Source of the DNA: Planktothricoides raciborskii GIHE-MW2
Lineage (GTDB): Bacteria > Cyanobacteriota > Cyanobacteriia > Cyanobacteriales > Laspinemataceae
Reading direction: 5' to 3'
Assembly (NCBI RefSeq): GCF_040564635.1
Contig: NZ_CP159837.1
Span: forward strand, 1,925,001 to 1,989,000
DNA: 64,000 bases
In this document: positions 10,114-18,933 of the stretch, piece by piece
Position numbering within the stretch: position 1 is the first letter of the stretch
Layout: each line of letters opens with the position of its first letter
Made by a program: the position numbers and the translations under genes
The notes under the pieces: model-generated
Databases searched by the model: none
The model's input: only the letters and a program-made list of their open reading frames with translations
Told to the model about the DNA's origin: nothing

Positions 10114-10387
10114 GTTTGAGAGGCGATCGCGCAGCGTCCCGGAGAAAATCGCTATTTTATTTTCTGATAAGTTTTATCTTTGTGTCCTTTGTGTCTTTGT
10201 GGTGAAAAAAATAGGCAACGGATCAGAGGGAATCGCTATTTTATTTTGAAATAGGCAAGAGATAGGCGATCGCTATGGCAATTCTACCCCACCACCAATC
10301 TTCTCCTTTAGCAAGTCTGACGGGGTGACAGTATAATCAATCAGTGCGGCGTTATTCCCTGCCGTCTAACTCACTGCAAGACCTAAC
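10114..10387. repeat. Composite dispersed repeat block
   Basis: From 10118 the order is gcgatcgc, agcgtcccggag, atcgctattttatttt, tttgtgtctttgtggtg, aaaaaaataggcaacgg, then atcgctattttatttt again. After about 10275 no repeat is evident, and this part probably holds the promoter of the next gene. Confidence 0.65.
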
Positions 10388-10822
10388 ATGAACAGCGATC
10401 CGTACAATCTAAAACGTTTCCTGGACGCACAAGCTACAACCTACGATCGCGCCTTAGCCGAACTCAAAGCCGGTCAGAAGCGATCGCACTGGATATGGTA
10501 CATCTTCCCCCAATATCGAGGCTTGGGTTTTAGCGCTATGTCACAAAAATATGCCATCCAAAGTCTAGACGAAACTAAAGCCTATTTAGCCCATCCGATA
10601 TTAGGCGATCGCTTACTTGAATGTACCACAACAGTTTTAGGCATTACCGGGCGATCGGCAGATAAAATTTTTGGCTCCCCCGATGACCTTAAATTGCGTT
10701 CCTGTGCCACTTTATTTGCCGTAGTATCACCTGCGGATTCTCTGTTTGTGCAATTGTTAGATCGATTTTACCACGGGCAAAGAGATACCAAGACCTTGCA
10801 GTTGTTGGGGTTGGAAGAGTGA
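10388..10822 (+). CDS. DUF1810 family protein
   Basis: The 144-aa soluble protein starts MNSDPYNLKRFLDAQATTYD and contains ELKAGQKRSHWIWYIFPQ, the hallmark of DUF1810, with GLGFSAMSQKYAI and HPILGDRL following. The family is widespread in bacteria and its biochemical role is not established. The length is typical and complete. It sits alone between repeat blocks in the accessory zone. Confidence 0.9.
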   Translation: MNSDPYNLKRFLDAQATTYDRALAELKAGQKRSHWIWYIFPQYRGLGFSAMSQKYAIQSLDETKAYLAHPILGDRLLECTTTVLGITGRSADKIFGSPDDLKLRSCATLFAVVSPADSLFVQLLDRFYHGQRDTKTLQLLGLEE

Positions 10823-11344
10823 AGAATCGGGGCGATCGCCTTTGTGTTCTTTGTGTCTTTGTGGTGAAAAAATAGCGAAAAATGCCCAGGAGAACCCCCG
10901 CCAGAGGGTTCTCCGGTTGTGAAGCGATAAAGGGATTTGCCTGACCCGGAGAGGAACTCGATGGCTCCTAAAATTTCTTAACTTTCTTGATGTTTTTGTT
11001 GGTGTTAAGAAGGGCAACTCCGGGCCGGGCGCCCCTGGCGATCGCTTGGGCTTGTATTACATTTGCCCCAATTCGCCTTCATCTCTTTATAACTATTATT
11101 ATTGTCTATTTTTTTATATTTGTCAATAGGTATTTAAAGTTTTTTTTGATGGTTATTTTTCGATTAAATTGGACTAATTTTAGATTTTTTGCCCCCGTTT
11201 ATTGTAAAAAAATCGCTACTTTATTCTGAGATAAGTTGTTTTTCTGTGTTTCTCTGTGCCTCTGTGGTGAAAAAAGCCAAAGCTTTATGCTAAAATTAAG
11301 CTAAAATAAGAATAGCCACGCACAGGCAAAATCGGGAGGAAATT
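10823..11344. other. Spacer with repeats and an unassigned hairpin-rich stretch
   Basis: Dispersed-repeat modules lie at about 10835-10872 and 11208-11275. Between them, 10890-10913 forms an 8-bp hairpin (GAGAACCC/GGGTTCTC) followed by a GC-rich stretch to about 11060, unlike the AT-rich DNA after it. No ORF is convincing. A structured RNA is possible but unsupported. Confidence 0.4.
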
Positions 11345-12253
11345 ATGAGATTTATTAATCCCAAGGTCGATTACGCCTTTAAAAAAATCTTTGGTTCAGA
11401 ACAAAGCAAGGAAATTTTAATCAGCTTTCTCAATGCGATCGTCTATGATGGGGAGAAAGTAATTCAATCTTTGACTATTGTTAACCCCTATAACCCCGGT
11501 CAGGTACTTACCTTAAAAGATACGTTTTTGGATATCAAGGCGGTTTTAGCTGACGGGTCAATTGTAGTAATTGAAATGCAAGTGGCTGCGATGACTGCTT
11601 TTAACAAACGGGTGGCTTATAACCTAGCTAAAGCCTACAGCAATCAGTTAGTCACCGGGGAAGATTATCCTCTGCTCAATCCTGCGATCGCGGTGACAAT
11701 TACCGACTTTATTCTTTTTAAAGAAACCACCGATACGATCAACAAGTTTGTTTTTCAGGAAGTGACCAAAAAATTCAAGCTGCTGGACGATCAATTGCAG
11801 TTAGTCTTTGTGGAGTTGCCGAAATTCCATCAAACGCTTGAGGAGTTACAGACTTTGAGCGATAAGTGGCTTTATTTTTTGAAAAAAGCCGCCAGTTTAG
11901 ATGAGATACCGGAAAGTTTGGGGGCAGTGTCAGAGATAAATTTTGCTCTAAATTTGGCTAACCAAGCGAATATGACCGTAGACGAGTTGGCAGCGGTCGA
12001 TCGCCGAGGGATCATGTTACAAGATGAACGGGGACGACTTGCTTATGCGGCAGAACAAGGGGAACAACAAGGACGAATCAAACAAGCGATCGCCCTATTA
12101 ATGCGGTTACTGCAAAAGCGGTTTGGAGAAATTCCCGCTACCGTCAGTAACAAAATTGAAAACTTACCTTTGGGGAATTTGGAAAATCTAACTGAGGAAA
12201 TTTTAGAGTTTGAAAGTTTATCGGACTTAGAAGTTTGGTTAGAACAGCAGTAG
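11345..12253 (+). CDS. Rpn family PD-(D/E)XK nuclease / putative transposase
   Basis: The 302-aa protein begins MRFINPKVDYAFKKIFGSEQ, the Rpn/PDDEXK_2 signature. The nuclease core is visible as Asp63 (LDIKAV) and Glu77-x-Gln79 (VVIEMQV). The C-terminal part (RLLQKRFGEIPATV to LSDLEVWLEQ) matches the DUF4351 tail found on many cyanobacterial members. Rpn proteins are DNA endonucleases that promote recombination; several act in phage defence. A GGGAGG ribosome site lies just before the ATG. The gene appears intact, in contrast to its decayed neighbours. Confidence 0.9.
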   Translation: MRFINPKVDYAFKKIFGSEQSKEILISFLNAIVYDGEKVIQSLTIVNPYNPGQVLTLKDTFLDIKAVLADGSIVVIEMQVAAMTAFNKRVAYNLAKAYSNQLVTGEDYPLLNPAIAVTITDFILFKETTDTINKFVFQEVTKKFKLLDDQLQLVFVELPKFHQTLEELQTLSDKWLYFLKKAASLDEIPESLGAVSEINFALNLANQANMTVDELAAVDRRGIMLQDERGRLAYAAEQGEQQGRIKQAIALLMRLLQKRFGEIPATVSNKIENLPLGNLENLTEEILEFESLSDLEVWLEQQ

Positions 12254-12254
12254 G

Positions 12255-12288
12255 CAGCGAACAATGGACAATTGTTCATTGTTCGCTG
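12255..12288 (+). terminator. 12-bp hairpin after the Rpn gene
   Basis: Arms 12255-12266 and 12277-12288 are perfectly complementary and begin 2 nt after the stop codon. There is no U tract directly after, so termination is plausible but not certain. The rest of the spacer to 12563 holds another dispersed-repeat copy (about 12350-12390) and a partial inverted copy near 12420-12440. Confidence 0.5.
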
Positions 12289-12563
12289 TTCATATTGTTC
12301 ATTGACGAGGAGGTACTTCTCTAGTCTCTGATAATTTCTGATAAGTTATTCCTCTGTGTCCTTCGTGTCTTTGTGGTAAATATTTTTGGGTTGAATATTA
12401 ACTAGAACCAATTGGAACCACAGAGGCACAGAGTACACAAAGTTAATAAGACTGATTTTGGCTTTAATTTTAGCTGTAAAATTAATTATCTTCTGTTTTT
12501 TAAGGCAGCGTTAAAAACCAAGAATCTAGTAACAATAATCTAGTAAATAATAACGAGATATTT

Positions 12564-12956
12564 TTAACCAGATAATTTTTTGATTTTTATTTCATAAACT
12601 CGGTTTTTTGCTGGTGAACTTGTTTCACAAATTTTATCTAATAACTCTAGAAAGTCTATGGGAGGATGAAAATCTTTGCTGGCGTTAAAATTTTTTAGAG
12701 AAACCAATTGTTGATCGTGTCGCCAGATCGTATAAGCATTAGCTTCTTCGACCAGTAAAAAAATGACCTGTTGTTGCTCTTCATCAAACAGTTCTCTGGC
12801 TCGATTTACGGCGGATTTATATTCAGTGATGGGATAGGATTCAATTTTACAAAAAAGTCGGTTATTATAGGCCAATCCAGAAAGTTTACCAAATTTGCCT
12901 CGGCCAGGGCGAACGACTTGACAATATATTACTTCCTGTTCGTTAAGAATTAGCAT
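12564..12956 (-). CDS. Hypothetical protein, 130 aa
   Basis: I do not recognise this protein. It is small, mixed alpha/beta and has no signal or membrane segment (MLILNEQEVIYCQVVRPGRG at the N-terminus, FLLVEEANAYTIWRHD in the middle). The frame extends to a TTG at 12962, but the ATG at 12956 has GGAG seven nucleotides upstream while the TTG sits almost on it, so the ATG is preferred. It is divergent from the SPOR-like gene. Confidence 0.65.
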   Translation of the reverse strand: MLILNEQEVIYCQVVRPGRGKFGKLSGLAYNNRLFCKIESYPITEYKSAVNRARELFDEEQQQVIFLLVEEANAYTIWRHDQQLVSLKNFNASKDFHPPIDFLELLDKICETSSPAKNRVYEIKIKKLSG

Positions 12957-13577
12957 AGACAATCTCCAGTCTAATTATCATAATTACTTAGTCATGCTCC
13001 TGGATGCTTGGCGATAAGCTTATTAAGCGGATCGCAAACACGCTTTGAAAATAGCAGCTTTTTACGTCGTGTAGCTTTAAGAGGTATCACGCCAATTTAG
13101 TCGCCCAGAAGCCGGAAGCCGGTAGCACAGCGATCGCCTCGGAGAGTTATTGAGTAGCTGCTGCATTTTCATTATGTAACCTGGTGCAAATAATTGCTGT
13201 GATGGTATCTAGGGCTAAATAGTGATCTGCATCACATCCTCTGGGGGCAATGGTTGGCGATCGCCTCCGAGGATATAGTCCTGGTCAAGGGCGATCAACA
13301 AGATCGACCCACCCAGACCCCCACTCAAACCATAGACGATCCCAAGAGTTCAAGGTCGATCGGGTGAAAACAGCATCGGAAAATCTAAAATGATATAGTC
13401 CTCAAATAGCGGATGCACGATCAAAGCAACAACTCACCCATAAAAACTGGCGATAATAAACCAGCCAACTTGCCCTAAAAGCACATTATTCAAATTTTGC
13501 TCCCTTAAGCGTTCTCCCTAGGTAAGATCGCACAATAAAATTATACAAAGATCGCGCAAATTTAAGGAATCTGTCTG
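12957..13577. other. 621-bp spacer without a recognisable gene
   Basis: Several HIP1 sites and GATCG-rich stretches occur between 13040 and 13540, but no ORF, RNA gene or repeat family could be supported. The promoter of the downstream gene must lie here. Confidence 0.5.
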
Positions 13578-15038
13578 ATGAATCAACAAACCTCCGTGGA
13601 CAACCTGAAAAAACTTAACCGTCAAGCGGATCAATTAAATCCTCAGTTGCAAGCGGTTTTGGGTAGCTTAGATGTGCAGCTTGATGATGAATTGGCTCGA
13701 TACCGCCGAAAAAAACGGATCGAGGCAGAGGCGCCTCAGCCTTCTGGTTATCGTCATCGGTCAACAGCGCCAAACAATCTGGAATTGTTTACGATACCAG
13801 GGTTGAGAGAAACCTCCACCACACCAGCGGTGGCACAAAGTCCGTCAGAGGCGATCGCCTCGGAGTTCAGAGAACCGAATCAGTCAAATCCTTTTTCCTC
13901 TGGGTTATCTCCGTTTTCCCCGGAAGCGGTTTTGCCTGAGAAATTAGAAGCCTCGCTTTCTGCCAACCGACCCAACATTGGCGATCGCGATCCTTTATCA
14001 TCGAATGCTAATTTAGCGGACAGTGATTCCCAGGATTCCCAGAATCCGATATCACAATCTAATGATTCTAATGATTATTTAGAATCATCGGAACAGCTAC
14101 TCGGTAGTTTGGAAGATTCTACGCCCAACAACTTGCCAACCCACTTGCCAACCCAATTGAGAAACCGAAGACTGCGCCGCCGTTCTCTGAAAAGTTTACT
14201 CAGTCCTTTAAGTGTTGGTGTCACCTTGCTATTTGTCCTGACTTTAGGAACTGTAGCATCGGTCATTAGTGGCAGATTTGGCGATCGCAAGCCTGTGGTC
14301 ACGGCGGAAAATTCTGCATCATCGGCATCATCTCCAACTCAAACTCCATTACCGGAAGTACCGCGATCGCCCAATTTAGCGGATAAAGAATTTGTGTCTT
14401 TAGACTTAGACACATTAGGTACTCTTAGCCGTAATTCTGAAACAAATCCGCCAACGATTCCAGAGCAATCATTGCCAACAGTGCCGATTTCTCCATCGCC
14501 GAATCCCAATCCAAACACCACCACCACCCCTGCGGTTCCCGATCAAAATTATCCCAGTTTGGAAAATCTAAATACCGCCATCTTGCCTCAATCAGTGCAA
14601 GATAATTTGCCCAACGCCAGGGCGACTAATTCTAATAACGCCAATTCTAATAACGCCAATTCTAATAACGCCAATTCTAATAACGCCAATTCTAATAACG
14701 CCAATGTAGCCAATAATTCTCCTGAAGCCAAAACAGGGGCAAGTTCTCCAACCGCCGCCGCAACAAGCCAAAATCCAGCTACCAAAACCCCAGAAAAATT
14801 ACCGGAACCAAGCGTGGGTACTCAATCATTTCCCTTATTCTTTTATGTGGTGATTGATTATCAAAATGAAGACAGTTTATATCTGGCACGGCAAGTAATT
14901 CCCGATGCATATCTGCGAGAATTTCCTAACGGGGTAAAAGTGCAAATGGCCGCATTTGAAGATACAGCTTCCGCTCAAAACATGGTGCAGTATCTCAAGG
15001 AACAAGGATTTGCTGCTCAAGTTTATCAACAACCGTAG
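13578..15038 (+). CDS. Single-pass membrane protein with SPOR-like C-terminal domain
   Basis: The 486-aa protein has a charged N-terminal segment, a long Ser/Pro/Asn-rich disordered stretch and one transmembrane helix at about residues 213-235 (SVGVTLLFVLTLGTVASVISG). A second disordered region containing a five-fold SNNAN repeat follows. A compact C-terminal domain at about 415-486 (FPLFFYVVIDYQNEDSLYLA, QMAAFEDTASAQNMVQYLKEQGF) has the layout of a SPOR fold, which binds denuded peptidoglycan. A role in envelope or septal biology is inference. Orientation: cytoplasmic N-terminus, exported C-terminus. Confidence 0.7.
   Translation: MNQQTSVDNLKKLNRQADQLNPQLQAVLGSLDVQLDDELARYRRKKRIEAEAPQPSGYRHRSTAPNNLELFTIPGLRETSTTPAVAQSPSEAIASEFREPNQSNPFSSGLSPFSPEAVLPEKLEASLSANRPNIGDRDPLSSNANLADSDSQDSQNPISQSNDSNDYLESSEQLLGSLEDSTPNNLPTHLPTQLRNRRLRRRSLKSLLSPLSVGVTLLFVLTLGTVASVISGRFGDRKPVVTAENSASSASSPTQTPLPEVPRSPNLADKEFVSLDLDTLGTLSRNSETNPPTIPEQSLPTVPISPSPNPNPNTTTTPAVPDQNYPSLENLNTAILPQSVQDNLPNARATNSNNANSNNANSNNANSNNANSNNANVANNSPEAKTGASSPTAAATSQNPATKTPEKLPEPSVGTQSFPLFFYVVIDYQNEDSLYLARQVIPDAYLREFPNGVKVQMAAFEDTASAQNMVQYLKEQGFAAQVYQQP
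14628..14702 (+). repeat. 15-bp coding tandem repeat, five perfect copies
   Basis: The unit aattctaataacgcc is repeated exactly five times in frame, encoding NSNNA. Perfect identity at the DNA level suggests recent slippage and copy-number variability between strains. Confidence 0.95.
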
Positions 15039-15150
15039 GGAATTGTGTGCGGTTATTGGTTATTAGTTATTGGTTACTCGTTAAGCTGTCAAATAACCAA
15101 TAACTAACAACCAACAACAAAGAACAAATAAAATAACAGGAGTTAGAAAA

Positions 15151-15867
15151 ATGGGATTATTTGAGCGAATCATGCGAGTAATTCGCAGCCAAATTAATAG
15201 TTTAGTTAGTAAGGCAGAAGACCCAGAAAAAATTCTGGAACAAGCGGTGATGGATATGCAGACGGACTTGATCCAAGTTCGCCAAGCAGTTGCCCAGGCG
15301 ATCGCCACCCAAAAACGTACTGAACGACAATATGAGCAAGCGAAATCTACTGCCGATGAATGGTACAAACGGGCACAATTAGCGTTGCAAAAAGGGGATG
15401 AACACTTAGCTAAAGAAGCGTTAACCAGACGGCAATCTTATCAGCAAACTGCCAATTCCCTAAAGGGTCAAATTGACAGTCAACAAGAGATTGTGGCTCA
15501 ATTAAAAAATAATATGCGCGGGTTGGAAAGTAAAATCGCAGAAGCGAAGACGAAAAAAGACTTATATATTGCCCGTGCTCGTTCGGCACAAGCGTCGGAA
15601 AAACTATCAGAAATGCTAGGTAGTTTAAACACTAGCAGCGCTATGTCAGCCTTTGAACGGATGGAAGAAAAGGTGATGCAATTAGAAGCGCGTTCAGAGG
15701 CGATCGCCTCCCTGGGATCTGATGATTTAGAAAAGCAATTTTCTGCCCTAGAATCTAATAATATCGATAATGAATTAGCGGCGATGAAACAACAAATGTT
15801 GGAAAGTAAACAGCCTAAAGGAACGTTGCCCGGTAGCAATAATTCCGGGGCTAACTCCGGGCAATAA
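15151..15867 (+). CDS. PspA/IM30 family membrane-remodelling protein
   Basis: The 238-aa protein begins MGLFERIMRVIRSQINSLVSKAEDPEKILEQ..., the PspA/IM30 amphipathic N-terminal helix and first coiled coil. Long heptad-rich helices run to about residue 215, followed by a short Gly/Ser/Asn tail. The family forms ESCRT-III-like rods and rings that bind membranes; IM30/Vipp1 is needed for thylakoid maintenance and PspA for stress. The short tail lacks the conserved helical C-terminal extension of Vipp1, so PspA is slightly favoured, but the sequence alone does not settle it. AGGAG lies about 8 nt before the ATG. Confidence 0.9.
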   Translation: MGLFERIMRVIRSQINSLVSKAEDPEKILEQAVMDMQTDLIQVRQAVAQAIATQKRTERQYEQAKSTADEWYKRAQLALQKGDEHLAKEALTRRQSYQQTANSLKGQIDSQQEIVAQLKNNMRGLESKIAEAKTKKDLYIARARSAQASEKLSEMLGSLNTSSAMSAFERMEEKVMQLEARSEAIASLGSDDLEKQFSALESNNIDNELAAMKQQMLESKQPKGTLPGSNNSGANSGQ

Positions 15868-15876
15868 AGGGGAAAA

Positions 15877-16467
15877 ATGGATAAAAAGGCATTACGCAAG
15901 TTATGCTTACAACAGCGCAAATCCCTGTCTGAGGCAGAATGGAAACTGAAGAGCGATCGCCTCTGTCATCATCTCAAAGCTGCCTCAATGTTTCAGCAAG
16001 CCCAAACCATTTTAGCCTACTTTAGTTTTCGCCAAGAACCTGACCTCAGCCCTCTATTTAACTCAGAGGATAATTCAAATAAACAATGGGGATTTCCTCG
16101 CTGTGTTGATCAATCCTTAGTTTGGCATTCTTGGCAACCGGGAGAACCTTTAGAAAAAGGGGCATTCGGCATCCCAGAACCATTAGCTAATGCCCCAATT
16201 TTATCACCGGAAATGGTTGATTTAATCCTCGTTCCCGCCGTAGCTTGCGACTTGCGAGGATACCGCTTAGGATATGGTGGTGGCTTTTACGATCGCCTAT
16301 TCAATGACCCAAAATGGAGTCACAAACCCACCATTGGCATTGTCTTTGAATTTGCCCGACTACCGGAATTACCCATCGATCCTTGGGACAAACCTTTGGA
16401 TGCAATTTGTACGGATTATTGTTTAACCAACCGGGTTGGAGGCACAGAAACCGGGTTTCTCGAATAA
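15877..16467 (+). CDS. 5-formyltetrahydrofolate cyclo-ligase
   Basis: The 196-aa enzyme converts 5-formyl-THF and ATP to 5,10-methenyl-THF. It begins MDKKALRKLCLQQRKSLS and has the family motif RLGYGGGFYDR near residue 132, plus PAVACDLRGYRLG. It follows the PspA gene by 9 nt, so cotranscription is likely. The last residues, TETGFLE, are encoded by a copy of the 15-bp palindromic repeat that forms the downstream terminator, so the C-terminus is repeat-derived. Confidence 0.93.
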   Translation: MDKKALRKLCLQQRKSLSEAEWKLKSDRLCHHLKAASMFQQAQTILAYFSFRQEPDLSPLFNSEDNSNKQWGFPRCVDQSLVWHSWQPGEPLEKGAFGIPEPLANAPILSPEMVDLILVPAVACDLRGYRLGYGGGFYDRLFNDPKWSHKPTIGIVFEFARLPELPIDPWDKPLDAICTDYCLTNRVGGTETGFLE

Positions 16468-16495
16468 CAAGAGAAACCCGGTTTCTTGTTTTTTT
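16446..16495 (+). terminator. Repeat-derived intrinsic terminator
   Basis: Two inverted copies of the AGAAACCGGGTTTCT repeat (16446-16461 and 16471-16486) form a 16-bp stem with a 9-nt loop, followed by a T-rich tract including seven consecutive T. The upstream arm lies inside the cyclo-ligase coding region. Confidence 0.85.
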
Positions 16496-16521
16496 GTAGG
16501 ATCAAAAACCCCGTTTCTCGT

Positions 16522-18675
16522 TCAATTGGTATTTTTAGTTTTCTTACCCGAAGGAGTTGGTTGACTTAAGGAAGTTTGCTGCTCTTTTGTAAGCTGAGTA
16601 TATTGACGACGAACTGCCGTCCCTACTGTGAGAACCTTCGCCACTAATTGACTGCCTGTGGTAATGCCAATTGTATTCATCTTAGCTTCACTAGCCTGTT
16701 TTTCATCAACGTTTCCCTGTCCTTTAATTTCATTGGCAATACTATAACCCACTTCATACAAATCATTGACTCCTGAAATCGTACTAAATCCCATATTTTT
16801 AGCGGCATCTGCCATCCGCCAAATATACTTCGCCGATTTAAAAGCCGCTTCGCCAAGAGTATCATTATGACGGCTAATTTCTTTTAGGGCATCTCCCATA
16901 TTTTCCGTAACGGCTTGCATCGATTCTGCTTTGCTTTGTTCAATGGCATTTCCCCCTTGAAGTCCAACCACTGCATGATAAACTGCGGCATCAGTTACAT
17001 AAGCTTCATTGGAAAAAAGTGCCGATTCAGAAACGAGTTTTCGCAGGGCTTTTAATTTGACTTCTATATAACCATTGAGCATTTCCAGCCCCGTCACGCC
17101 ACCGAAAGCTGTTCCACCATTATCCCCCTGTTCAACCATATTATTATAACGAGCGATCGCATCTTTTAGCTCCTTGCGTAACTGGGATACTTCTTGCAAT
17201 TTTCTCTCATAAACTCGGTTGCTCGATCCCATCAGTAAATTTTCCGCTAATACTTCACCACTAGACGATTTTCCTCCCAATTGCTGATGGATTAATTTCT
17301 CGGCTGTACTGTTCAAACCAGTAATCCCACTCGCCATATCATCTTCACTCTGTTCAGCCGCATCTACGGAGATATTCGCTTGTTTAGACATTTCCTCAGA
17401 AATCTCTTTAACATAGTTCTGATATTTAGCTTCTATGCTTTCTTTTTTCTTCTTGGAAAGACCGGCGGCTTCCGCATACTCTTCCCACTGCACAGGATTA
17501 GAGATATATAATCTAACTTTAACCAAAGACCATTCATCCTGTTGCTCCTTATCTTGTTGAGATAAGATTGATTCTTTAAAACCGCCTTGAATTTGATTTT
17601 GTCGTTTTCCTTCTTTCTGGGTCAGTTGATGACCGTCCACCTCAACTCCCCCAAATGTATGCATAAAGTCTAAAGCATAAACATTCACATCATAAACAAC
17701 TCCTGATTCATAATCCCAACCGTCTTTTTTAAACTCTTCATTAAAAATTTTGACAGCGAGTTCCGTTTCTGTTCCTTTCAAATTCACGTCAATATCAGAA
17801 GTTAAAGTTTCGCTTCCGGCTGCTGACCAGTTTTTTAATCCATTTTCATCTGTGGTGAGTTGGTTAACTCTCGTTTTTGCCCTTTCCAGAATGTTTCTAT
17901 GATGCCATTTACGAAATTCCCAGATTTTACGCATGAGCGCTTTAGCTTTTTCATCTCCCTCTGCTAATTCATGTTTGGCAGTATGCCAACTTTGTCCCAA
18001 AGGATATTTTAAAATATTACGAATTGTCTCAGATTGGGGATTCAATGAAGCAATGGCACCGAGAGTCGTTGATTGCAAAAAATCCTTCAATTCCTGAAGA
18101 CTCAGCTTTCCATTATTTAATAAAATTTCCGGTGACTGTTGATTCTCAGGAATATTTTGTTCCTCTGTAGGCTGACTGGCAACCGACTGACTGGCAACTG
18201 GTTGATTGGCAACCGACTGATTCGCTGGGGGCTGATTCGCTGGGGGCTGATTCGCTGGGGGCTGATTCGCAGTGGAATGCCCGATCGCTTCTTCAATATT
18301 ATTTAGTTTCCCTGCTTGTTCGACAGGCAAAAGTGGCAAGCCTCTGGCTTTACGAATTCGGTTAGCGTGTTTAACCTGCTCTGGAGTCAGCTTGCATTGA
18401 ATATTGGGAGCGTCACCTTTCATTTGGATCGTTGGCAAACCTGGTGACTCAGGCGGTGTAGCGGGCGCTGAAATAGAAATATTCCCTAAACGATGGCCAA
18501 AACCTTGCCCAAAACCTTCGCGGGGTTCTGGTTCCATTTGCAACTCTGGCACTTCTAAGTCTGGATTCATAGTTTCCGCTGACTGAACCCAGGAACTTGA
18601 CTGCAACTGGGTTTGTATTTGGGGGACAAATACCGGATCCGTGTTCTTTTTCTTGCTGCGAGAGTGACTTGGCAT
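16522..18675 (-). CDS. Large protein with eCIS-cargo-like N-terminus and nucleotidyltransferase-like motif
   Basis: The 717-aa protein has no close family that I recognise. Residues 1-170 are disordered, with an FGHRLGNISI...PTIQMK...IQCKLT pattern similar to leaders of cyanobacterial proteins linked to extracellular contractile injection systems (DUF4157 class). A run of ANQPP-type repeats follows at about 135-165. At about 285-295 it reads AAGSETLTSDIDVNL, and at about 328 YDVNVYALDF. These resemble the GS-x-DxD and third-Asp motifs of nucleotidyltransferase folds. The remainder to 717 is largely helical. A toxin-like cargo role is inference; no eCIS structural genes are in this window. It may be monocistronic, convergent with the cyclo-ligase gene. 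Confidence 0.55.
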   Translation of the reverse strand: MPSHSRSKKKNTDPVFVPQIQTQLQSSSWVQSAETMNPDLEVPELQMEPEPREGFGQGFGHRLGNISISAPATPPESPGLPTIQMKGDAPNIQCKLTPEQVKHANRIRKARGLPLLPVEQAGKLNNIEEAIGHSTANQPPANQPPANQPPANQSVANQPVASQSVASQPTEEQNIPENQQSPEILLNNGKLSLQELKDFLQSTTLGAIASLNPQSETIRNILKYPLGQSWHTAKHELAEGDEKAKALMRKIWEFRKWHHRNILERAKTRVNQLTTDENGLKNWSAAGSETLTSDIDVNLKGTETELAVKIFNEEFKKDGWDYESGVVYDVNVYALDFMHTFGGVEVDGHQLTQKEGKRQNQIQGGFKESILSQQDKEQQDEWSLVKVRLYISNPVQWEEYAEAAGLSKKKKESIEAKYQNYVKEISEEMSKQANISVDAAEQSEDDMASGITGLNSTAEKLIHQQLGGKSSSGEVLAENLLMGSSNRVYERKLQEVSQLRKELKDAIARYNNMVEQGDNGGTAFGGVTGLEMLNGYIEVKLKALRKLVSESALFSNEAYVTDAAVYHAVVGLQGGNAIEQSKAESMQAVTENMGDALKEISRHNDTLGEAAFKSAKYIWRMADAAKNMGFSTISGVNDLYEVGYSIANEIKGQGNVDEKQASEAKMNTIGITTGSQLVAKVLTVGTAVRRQYTQLTKEQQTSLSQPTPSGKKTKNTN

Positions 18676-18933
18676 ATTTTTCTCGGTTTTACACTAAGTT
18701 GGATTTCGTTTTGTGAAGGTTGATTAACCCCAGGGAAATCAGAAAAATTAGATGGAATCAATGATAGAAGATTTGGGCAGCAGGGGTGGATTAGACTAAA
18801 GTCTAATTGTGAACCGAAAAAAATCATCCCAGAATCCATATTATATTAGATTCAAAAAATTAATCGCACTTGCACCATTAAACAAATAACCACAGAAACA
18901 CTGCAATAATTCAAGTACAAATAGACAGATCCT

